Source: Verrucomicrobiaceae bacterium
GTDB taxonomy: Bacteria > Verrucomicrobiota > Verrucomicrobiae > Verrucomicrobiales > Akkermansiaceae
Direction of reading: 5' to 3'
Length of the DNA stretch: 12,710 bases
Assembly: GCA_947372405.1 (NCBI GenBank)
Contig: CANBTO010000082.1
Location: 1-12,710, forward strand
Shown here: piece after piece, positions 7,291 to 12,710 of the stretch
How the letters are laid out: the number at the start of each line of letters is the position of its first letter
How positions within the stretch are numbered: position 1 is the first letter of the stretch
Notes under the pieces: model-generated
Databases searched by the model: none
What the model saw: the letters and a program-made list of their open reading frames with translations, nothing else
Told to the model about the DNA's origin: nothing
Made by a program: the position numbers and the translations under genes

Positions 7291-8301
7291 ATGGCTTACA
7301 CCGCAGACCGGGCGTTCGATTTGATTTCCTCCGCGCACCAGCGAGGGCGGCTGGCCCATGCCTTTCTCATCAGCGGCGCGCATGGATCGGGCAAGGAAAA
7401 CCTGGCTGCGCGGATCATCCAGTTGGTCAGCGGGGCGAAGGAGGCCGCCGGGTTCGACCTCTTCGGTGAACCGGTGGTTGTTGAGACCCCTGCCTTGGAT
7501 GACTTGGAAAGCGGCTGGATCCGCGTCATCCGGCCCCGCATGAAATCCCGCCGCATCGGCGTGGAGGAGATCCGCAACCTCGAGCAGACGCTCCATCTCG
7601 CCGCTCCCGGCGGCGCCTGCAAGGTCGGTGTCATCATCGAGGCGGACCGCATGAACGACCAGGCCGCCAACGCGTTCCTCAAGACGTTGGAGGAACCGCC
7701 GCAGAACACCATGCTGCTTCTTCTAACAGCCAACCCGCAGCGCCTGCTGCCCACCATCCTGTCGCGGTGCGTGCGTCTTCCGCTAACAGGTGGCCGCGCT
7801 CTGCTGGCCGATGGGGGAGGCGAGCTCGTCGCCGCGCTCAATCATGCCGCCGCGCGTGGTTTCGGCACACCGGTGGCCGCACTGCATCTGAAGGCTACCT
7901 TCGGGTCGTTCCTCGCCCGCTGCCGTGAAGCCGCCGACGATGCGGCCAAGGCCGCCGAGAAGGAGGAAACCGCCGCCTACAAGGATGCGACGGACGGCAC
8001 CTGGCTGAAAGGCCGCGAGGATTTCCACAAGGCCGCCGCCGAGGCCGAATACCTCGATGCGAGGAACCGCCTCTTCGACGTGCTCATGTCATGGATGGCG
8101 GACCTGTTGCGCATGAAGGTGAAATCCGGGGGGCTGGATTTTCCCGATTCCGCCCAAGCCCTGCGTGGCATCGCCGAAGCGGAGTCGGAAACCAAGCTTC
8201 TCCAGCGGATGCATGCGCTGGACTCGCTGCGCCGCACGCTTGAAACCAACGCCTTCGAGCCGCTTGCCATCGAGGTCGGATTCCTCAAAGCCTTCGGTTG
8301 A
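7291..8301 (+). CDS. holB: DNA polymerase III delta-prime subunit (clamp-loader AAA+ protein)
   Basis: The delta-prime subunit is the rigid stator of the clamp loader that places the beta sliding clamp on DNA. I start it at the ATG at 7291 (336 residues, [12 protein letters not shown]). The frame stays open to 7075, but there it overlaps hisI. The AAA+ core is clear: [20 protein letters not shown] (23-42) contains the P-loop, [20 protein letters not shown] (111-130) the Walker-B-like strand, [18 protein letters not shown] (131-148) follows, and ILSRC (156-160) carries the SRC motif that completes a neighbouring ATP site. The usual four-cysteine zinc module after the P-loop is missing; residues 45-100 contain no cysteine. 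The C-terminal third is Ala-rich and helical, consistent with the collar domain. It is the only plus-strand gene and converges on the TPM gene with a 12-base gap. No Shine-Dalgarno is seen. Confidence 0.9.
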   Translation: MAYTADRAFDLISSAHQRGRLAHAFLISGAHGSGKENLAARIIQLVSGAKEAAGFDLFGEPVVVETPALDDLESGWIRVIRPRMKSRRIGVEEIRNLEQTLHLAAPGGACKVGVIIEADRMNDQAANAFLKTLEEPPQNTMLLLLTANPQRLLPTILSRCVRLPLTGGRALLADGGGELVAALNHAAARGFGTPVAALHLKATFGSFLARCREAADDAAKAAEKEETAAYKDATDGTWLKGREDFHKAAAEAEYLDARNRLFDVLMSWMADLLRMKVKSGGLDFPDSAQALRGIAEAESETKLLQRMHALDSLRRTLETNAFEPLAIEVGFLKAFG

Positions 8302-8313
8302 ATTCGACGAGGT

Positions 8314-8877
8314 TCAAAAATCACCTTCACCACGCGTGATGAGCACATCCGGCAGCGCGATGGTTTCCAACCACTGGTCGAGTCCTTCGAGCACGCGCAT
8401 GATGCCGTCCGCCCAGCGCCCGCCCTGCCACGCGGGCCCGGCCAGCTCAAGCAGGTGATCCACGGCTTCATTCGCAAGGAATGGTTCAAGGCCGTATCCC
8501 GGCATGATCGCCGCCTCGCCCCGCGCGGGATCGATGGCCAGGAGCAGCGCGTGGTTGTCCTTGCCGCGGTTGCTGTCCCCCGCGAAGGACGCTGCGTTGA
8601 ACAACCAGAACACATGCATGGAAAACGGATGCTCCTCGGAAAACCGGTGCATCACGACCTGCAGCACAAGCTGCGGAAAGCGTCTCTGGATCGCCTGGAT
8701 GCGGTTACGGAGTTTGGTTAGATCCGATGGGCGCAGCAAGCCGGTGGTGTCCGCCACCAAGGCAGGCAGACGTGGCACTGCCCCCAACAGCGGTCCGGTC
8801 TTCGGATAGGACAGGTGGCATTTCGGGCACTCCGGGGCGCTGGCGGTCAGCGGGGATAGGCAGTAGGGGCACCGCAT
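8314..8877 (-). CDS. Zinc-ribbon plus TPM domain protein
   Basis: A 187-residue protein with an N-terminal zinc ribbon (C3, C6, C17, C20 in CPYC and CPKC) joined to a TPM domain (~40-175). TPM features are TTGLLRPSDLTKLRNRIQAI, LVLQVVMHRF, WLFNAASFAGDSNRGKDNHA, LLLAIDPARGEAAIMPGYGL, EPFLANEAVDHLLELAG and the helical end. TPM proteins have been tied to photosystem repair in plants and to phosphatase activity in some cases, and are mostly uncharacterised in bacteria. The usual signal peptide and C-terminal membrane helix are absent, so this copy appears cytoplasmic and probably metal-binding through the ribbon. The ATG at 8877 is the only start that keeps the first cysteine pair. It lies 66 bases after the LRR gene upstream on the same strand and may be on the same transcript. 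No Shine-Dalgarno is visible. Confidence 0.82.
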   Translation of the reverse strand: MRCPYCLSPLTASAPECPKCHLSYPKTGPLLGAVPRLPALVADTTGLLRPSDLTKLRNRIQAIQRRFPQLVLQVVMHRFSEEHPFSMHVFWLFNAASFAGDSNRGKDNHALLLAIDPARGEAAIMPGYGLEPFLANEAVDHLLELAGPAWQGGRWADGIMRVLEGLDQWLETIALPDVLITRGEGDF

Positions 8878-8943
8878 GGCGAGCTAGCTTAAGATGCCTT
8901 GTGCCGAAAACGAGGGTAAAAATCCGTTCGCGCTGACCACCCT

Positions 8944-10803
8944 TCAAGGAGCCACGCCAACACCGGTGAGATTGATGTCGAACGGGTTTTCATTCGCATC
9001 GTTGCTGGCGATGCGCAGCGTTGCCGTGCGAGTGCCGGTGGCGCTTGGCCTGAAGCTTACCTTGAAGGTGGTCGATGCGCCTGGCTTGAGTGATTCTGCC
9101 GGTGTGGTGGCGTTGAAATTCGTCGCGTTGGGGCCGTTGATGCCCACGGATAGTCCGGTTAGATTCGATGTGCCGGTGTTGCGGATGGTGAATGTCCTGG
9201 CCGTGCTGGTCATGCCCACCACCATCCTGCCGAGGTTCTTTTTTGAAGTTCCATCCACCAGGCTGGTTCCCACTGGCTGTTGGACATCGATCTCCGGGCT
9301 GGCGGCGACTCCGGCGCAAGGATAGCCCATCCACGTCGGGGTGGCGAATCCGGATTTTCCCGTGACAAACCGGATATGGAAGCCGCCTGCCGTGAATTCA
9401 AAGGCGTTGGTTCCCATGGAAGGTGCGTTTCCAAGGAATGTGGCTTTGTCTAGCTTGGTGCAGCCGTAAAACCCGTAATCGCCGATGGAGGACACTTTCG
9501 AAGGGATCGTCATGTCAGTGATGCCCGTGCAGTTGGCGAAAGCGAGGTTTCCGATGGTGGTGACGCTGGAGGGAATCACGTAGTTGCCACTTCTTCCTTC
9601 CGGATATGCGATGAGTTTGGTTTTCAGTTTGTCGTAAAGCACGCCGCCGCCGCTCGCATAGTTCGGGTTTGCAGCATCCACCATGATGGACTTGAGCCTG
9701 CTGCAATAGTTGAACACGCCGTTGCCGATGTTGGTCACCCCGGCTGGGATCGTGATGGCACCCAGGCTGACACAGGAATAGAATGCGCTCGTGTCGATGA
9801 GCGTGAGGCTTTCGGGAAGCGTGACGCTTGTTAGCCCGGCACAGGAGCCGAACGCATATGAGCCGATGGTGGTGACGCCTGTCGGCACCGTGATTGCGGT
9901 CAGTGCCGCACAATCATAGAAGGCCTGGCTGCCGATGTATGTGACGCCGGATGGAATCGTCACCCCGTTCAGGCTGTGGCACGCGAAGAACGCGTTGGCG
10001 GCCACGGTGGTGACGCTGTCAGGGATTTTGTAGTTGCCCGTCCCGCCACCGGGATATTGCAGGATGGTGGTTTTGTTTTTGTTGAACAGGACGCCGTTGG
10101 CGCTTGAGTAGCTTTTATTGGCGGAGTCGACGGCGATGGTTGTCAGACGGGAACAACTGCCGAAGGCGAACTCGCCGATGCCTGTCACTCCGGCGGGCAC
10201 GGACACGGCGGTGAGGCCGCTGCAATCGTAGAAGGACTGCGAACCGATGCCTGTGAGGCTGGAGGGAAACGTGATTCCGGAGAGACCATGGCAGCCGTAG
10301 AAGGCGTTGTCCGCGATGCTGGTGACAGTGGCGGGAATCCAATAGCTTCCGCTCTTGCCGCCGGGAAACTGCAGGACGGTGGTTTTCGTTTTGTTGAACA
10401 GGACGCCACCGGCACTGGCATAGCTCGCACTCGTGGAGTTCACGGTGATGGTGGCGAGTCCCGGGCAGGAACTGAAGGCGAAATCCCCTATGCTCGTGAC
10501 GCTGGCCGGGATGGTGACGCCGGTCAGCCCGGTGCAACCATAGAACGCGTAGCTGCCGATGCCGGTCACGGGTTTGCCGGAGATCGTGGATGGGATGCTC
10601 ACCGCGCCGCTGGCGCCGTCCGGATAATCGGTGATGGTGATGTCCGGGCCGTTGTCCGTGTAGGTGAACAGGCCGGAGGTGGCCGCCCGCAGCGTGCCGG
10701 CGAGCAGCGCGAGGCAGCATGCGGCAACGGGCTTCACCACCATGCGCCAGCCCATGCGGGGTGGAAGACCGCGCTCTGCCGTCAGATTTTTTGAAAACAC
10801 CAT
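8944..10803 (-). CDS. Secreted BspA-type leucine-rich repeat protein with choice-of-anchor D-like domain (paralog 1)
   Basis: A 619-residue protein if started at the ATG at 10803. In-frame ATGs at 10755 and 10743 give a cleaner signal peptide (MVVKPVAACCLALLAGTLRA) and may be the true start. After TSGLFTYTD come about 12 LRR_5 units of the form IGSYAFYGCTGLTGVTIPASVTS, spanning ~80-480. Their conserved cysteine probably forms a ladder in a solenoid. Three units are interrupted by an insert of the type YSSANGVLFNKNKTTILQYP. The C-terminal ~115 residues (EIDVQQPVGTSLVDG through SNDANENPFDINLTG) are an immunoglobulin-like choice-of-anchor D (HYDIN-type) domain. BspA-type proteins are surface adhesins in some bacteria, but the ligand here is unknown. 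The gene is a tandem duplicate of the one ending at 11116. A perfect inverted repeat covers the first start codon. Confidence 0.88.
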   Translation of the reverse strand: MVFSKNLTAERGLPPRMGWRMVVKPVAACCLALLAGTLRAATSGLFTYTDNGPDITITDYPDGASGAVSIPSTISGKPVTGIGSYAFYGCTGLTGVTIPASVTSIGDFAFSSCPGLATITVNSTSASYASAGGVLFNKTKTTVLQFPGGKSGSYWIPATVTSIADNAFYGCHGLSGITFPSSLTGIGSQSFYDCSGLTAVSVPAGVTGIGEFAFGSCSRLTTIAVDSANKSYSSANGVLFNKNKTTILQYPGGGTGNYKIPDSVTTVAANAFFACHSLNGVTIPSGVTYIGSQAFYDCAALTAITVPTGVTTIGSYAFGSCAGLTSVTLPESLTLIDTSAFYSCVSLGAITIPAGVTNIGNGVFNYCSRLKSIMVDAANPNYASGGGVLYDKLKTKLIAYPEGRSGNYVIPSSVTTIGNLAFANCTGITDMTIPSKVSSIGDYGFYGCTKLDKATFLGNAPSMGTNAFEFTAGGFHIRFVTGKSGFATPTWMGYPCAGVAASPEIDVQQPVGTSLVDGTSKKNLGRMVVGMTSTARTFTIRNTGTSNLTGLSVGINGPNATNFNATTPAESLKPGASTTFKVSFRPSATGTRTATLRIASNDANENPFDINLTGVGVAP

Positions 10804-10831
10804 GCGGTTTTTCTAATCAGGGAACCGCATG
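10801..10831. repeat. Perfect 9-bp inverted repeat over the first start codon of LRR paralog 1
   Basis: CATGCGGTT (10801-10809) and AACCGCATG (10823-10831) are exact reverse complements, separated by 13 bases. In the minus-strand transcript the 3' arm contains the ATG at 10803, and GTGTTTTC follows. It could be a hairpin hiding the start codon, an attenuator or terminator at the end of the transcript of the other LRR gene (if translation begins at 10755 or 10743), or a protein-binding dyad. The sequence does not decide between these. Confidence 0.6.
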
Positions 10832-10923
10832 TTTGGCGAGCAAATAGCCTGTCCGCCGGGCACTCCCGCGTGTCTCTGGCAGCCCGCATGAGTGCCTCAA
10901 GCACCCTTCGGTATTTCCTGCCC

Positions 10924-11100
10924 GTTCTGCTCCTAAACGGGGCGGTTCTGCTGCTCAACGAGCTCGTTCTGTTCCTCAACGAGCTCGTTTTGCTGCTCAA
11001 CGAGCTCGTTTTGCTCCTGCACGAGCTCGTTCTGCTGCTCAACGAGCCCGTTCTGCTGCTCAACGAGCCCGTTCTGCCGCTGAACGAGGCGGTGTTGCCC
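10924..11100. repeat. 21-bp tandem repeat array with phased palindromes
   Basis: Eight complete units of exactly 21 bases (10924-11091) plus a partial ninth (to 11100) fill most of the 312-base gap between the two LRR genes. The plus-strand consensus is GTT CTG CTG CTC AAC GAG CTC. Units 2, 3 and 4 with the next GTT form the perfect 12-bp palindrome AACGAGCTCGTT at 10957-10968, 10978-10989 and 10999-11010. Unit 5 keeps a 10-bp core (11021-11030), and outer units are degenerate. All units keep the 21-base length with no indels. The rest of the gap (10832-10923, 11101-11115) shows nothing recognisable. The array starts 15 bases after the stop codon of LRR paralog 2. Confidence 0.9.
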
Positions 11101-11106
11101 GGACAC
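10933..11106 (-). CDS. Possible 57-codon ORF of heptad repeats, in frame with LRR paralog 2 after its stop
   Basis: On the minus strand, a GTG at 11106 opens 57 codons ending in TAG (10935-10933). The product is MSGQHRLVQR followed by six 7-residue units of the type QNELVEQ (variants QNGLVEQ, QNELVQE, QNELVEE) and QNRPV. It is in the same frame as LRR paralog 2, whose TGA lies only three codons upstream of the GTG, so it could also be a lost C-terminal tail of that gene or be reached by readthrough. Gln/Glu-rich heptads with a Leu-Val pair suggest a coiled coil. Differences between units are synonymous or mainly Gln/Glu exchanges, plus two Glu to Gly changes. No Shine-Dalgarno is seen, and expression is unproven. 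On the plus strand the same DNA reads as hydrophobic VLLLNEL units, but that frame runs antisense into the LRR gene. Confidence 0.3.
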   Translation of the reverse strand: MSGQHRLVQRQNGLVEQQNGLVEQQNELVQEQNELVEQQNELVEEQNELVEQQNRPV

Positions 11107-11115
11107 GGGCGGGGT

Positions 11116-12710
11116 TCAGGGCGAACCGGTGCCGGTGAGCTGGATGTCGAAGGGGTTTTCGTTCGCATCGTTGCTGGTGACGTGGGCGGCGGCCGCGCGG
11201 GCGCCAGCGGCGTTGGGTTTGAAGGCGATTTTGAAGGTGGTGGAGGTGCCCGCGGCCAGCGTGGTCTTGACGGGTGGTGTGGGGATGAAGTTCGGCGCCT
11301 GGGGGCCATTGAGCGTTACGGCCAGGCCGGTGAGGTCCGAGGTGCCGGTGTTGCGGATGGTGAAGGTTTTTTCGGGTCCCGTGGTGCCGACGGGGAGCGC
11401 GCCGAAGTGGATCTGGGTCGTGCTGCCGTCCACCAGGCTGGTTCCGGTGGGTTGTTGGATGTCGATTTCAGGGGCGGGCGCAGCGCCAAGCGCAGGATAG
11501 CCCAGCCACTTTGGTGAAGTGAATCCGGATTTGCCGATGATGTAGTGGATAGTGAATCCGGCTGCGGCACCATCGAAAACCGTGGTTCCCGTGGTGGGCG
11601 CGTTTCCGAGAAACGTGGCGCTTGTCAGAGTGGTGCAATTGCTGAACGCGTCGTTGCCGATGGCATTGACGCTCGATGGAATCGTCACGCCAGTTAGTTC
11701 GGGAATGCCCCGGAACGCATGGTCCGAGATGCTGGTCGTTCCGGAAGGAATGGTATAACCGCCCTTCTTGCCCGACGGAAAGTAGATGACGCTGGTTTTC
11801 GCCTTGTTGAACAGGACTCCGGCCACGCTGGAATAGTTTGGATTTCCAGGATCCACCGTGAAGGCCTGCAATGCGGTGCAGCCAGAGAACGGGGCGTCCC
11901 CGATGCTGGTGAGACTGGCAGGAATCGTGATGCCGGTCAGGCCGATGCAGCCGGCGAAAGCTTCGACCCCGATGTTGGTCAGGCCGGAAGGAAGTGTCAC
12001 ACTGGTCAGGCTTCGGCAATCATAGTACGCGTTGTTTCCGATGCCGGTGACTCCGACGGGTATGTTCACGCTGGCCAGGTTCTCGCAATACTGGAAAGCT
12101 CCTTCTCCAATGGTGGTGACTCCTGCGGGAAGCGTCACGCTGGAGAGGTACAAGCAACTGAAGAAGGCATAAGTGCCGATGGATGTGACGGTGGATGGAA
12201 CCACATAGCTGCCGGTTTTCCCATCCGGGCACTCAAGGATGGCGGTCTTCGCCTTGTTGAAGAGAATCCCGCTCACGCTTGAATAGGCCGGATTGGCCGC
12301 ATCCACCAATATGGCCGTAAGTGCGTTGATATTGGCGAACGCGGAATGGCCGATGCTGGTGACATGTGATGGGATGGTCACGCTGGTCAGGCCGGTGCAA
12401 CCGATAAACGCGCTGTTTCCGATGGATGTGATGCCTGAGGGGAGAGTCAGGCCGGTCAGCCCACTGCAATTGTAGAACGCGCTGGCTTCGACGGATTTGA
12501 GGCTGGATGGGAAAGTGATGCTGGTTAGGCCGGTGCAGTTCAGGAATGACTCATAACCGAGGGTGGTGACGGGCTTGCCGGCGATGGTGGCGGGGATGTT
12601 CACCGTGCCGGCGGCCGTGGTGGGGTATTTGGTGATGGTGATGGAGCTGCCATCATCGGTGTAGGTGAACTTGCCGAAAGTGGCGGCGAAGAGGGGATTG
12701 GCCATGAGGC
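11116..12710 (-). CDS. Secreted BspA-type leucine-rich repeat protein with choice-of-anchor D-like domain (paralog 2), 5' end cut by window edge
   Basis: At least 530 residues are visible and the frame is open at the window edge. An internal ATG at 12705 exists, but the residues LMANPLFAATFGKFTYTDDG look like the end of a signal peptide (cleavage after FAA), so the true start lies just outside. About 11 LRR_5 units follow (for example IGNSAFIGCTGLTSVTIPSH), with two inserts of the type NPNYSSVAGVLFNKAKTSVI. The unit near ~125 (IGHSAFANINALTAILVD) has Ile in place of the usual Cys. The C-terminal choice-of-anchor D-like domain (EIDIQQPTGTSLVDG through SNDANENPFDIQLTG) is very close to that of the neighbouring paralog, also at the DNA level. 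The gene ends at a TGA followed in the same frame by the heptad-repeat array. Export and a surface or adhesive role are inferred from the family. Confidence 0.88.
   Translation of the reverse strand, partial: LMANPLFAATFGKFTYTDDGSSITITKYPTTAAGTVNIPATIAGKPVTTLGYESFLNCTGLTSITFPSSLKSVEASAFYNCSGLTGLTLPSGITSIGNSAFIGCTGLTSVTIPSHVTSIGHSAFANINALTAILVDAANPAYSSVSGILFNKAKTAILECPDGKTGSYVVPSTVTSIGTYAFFSCLYLSSVTLPAGVTTIGEGAFQYCENLASVNIPVGVTGIGNNAYYDCRSLTSVTLPSGLTNIGVEAFAGCIGLTGITIPASLTSIGDAPFSGCTALQAFTVDPGNPNYSSVAGVLFNKAKTSVIYFPSGKKGGYTIPSGTTSISDHAFRGIPELTGVTIPSSVNAIGNDAFSNCTTLTSATFLGNAPTTGTTVFDGAAAGFTIHYIIGKSGFTSPKWLGYPALGAAPAPEIDIQQPTGTSLVDGSTTQIHFGALPVGTTGPEKTFTIRNTGTSDLTGLAVTLNGPQAPNFIPTPPVKTTLAAGTSTTFKIAFKPNAAGARAAAAHVTSNDANENPFDIQLTGTGSP

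Noticed and set aside
8302..8313. Possible shared bidirectional terminator between holB and the TPM gene
   Set aside because: The 12-base gap has no inverted repeat or T-run on either strand.
10924..11100. CRISPR array
   Set aside because: Units are contiguous 21-bp tandem repeats with no unique spacers, and there are no cas genes nearby.
10870..11517. Plus-strand frame reading the repeat array as hydrophobic VLLLNEL heptads
   Set aside because: After the array it runs antisense through the conserved C-terminal domain of LRR paralog 2, with composition typical of a shadow frame. The minus-strand reading has better gene context.

Overview
The window looks like chromosomal DNA from a GC-rich member of the Verrucomicrobia (PVC group), perhaps near Luteolibacter, Haloferula or other Verrucomicrobiaceae. 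This is inferred from gene content, not from a marker gene. The pointers are an RNase HIII close to the chlamydial type, large secreted BspA-type leucine-rich-repeat proteins ending in a choice-of-anchor D-like domain, a secreted squalene-cyclase-repeat protein, and an almost complete lack of Shine-Dalgarno sequences except before rplS. All genes but one lie on the minus strand.

Layout in plus-strand coordinates. 1-922 is the RNase HIII gene rnhC, cut at its 3' end by the window edge. 965-1696 is a secreted phosphodiester-glycosidase-like protein, and 1792-3669 a secreted family 2 glycoside hydrolase. These three read leftwards with short gaps. 3920-5071 encodes a secreted protein of prenyltransferase/squalene-oxidase repeats, and 5152-6168 an unrecognised single-span membrane protein with a TPR-like helix pair. 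Next come rplS (6254-6598) with a clear intrinsic terminator, and hisI (6719-7177). The only plus-strand gene is a holB-like DNA polymerase III delta-prime gene (7291-8301). It diverges from hisI and converges, with a 12-base gap, on a zinc-ribbon/TPM-domain gene (8314-8877). The right third holds two tandem paralogous secreted LRR proteins (8944-10803, and 11116 to beyond the window edge).

The genes mix housekeeping functions (RNA/DNA hybrid removal, ribosome, histidine synthesis, replication clamp loading) with secreted proteins probably used on glycans or at the cell surface. No mobile element, CRISPR array, tRNA, rRNA or clear defence system is visible.

The most unusual structure is the 312-base gap between the two LRR genes. 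It carries eight exact-length 21-bp tandem repeats with perfect 12-bp palindromes every 21 bp. In the frame of the upstream LRR gene, just past its stop codon, these repeats encode an uninterrupted Gln/Glu-rich heptad repeat. At the other end of the gap a perfect 9-bp inverted repeat swallows the first possible start codon of the next LRR gene.
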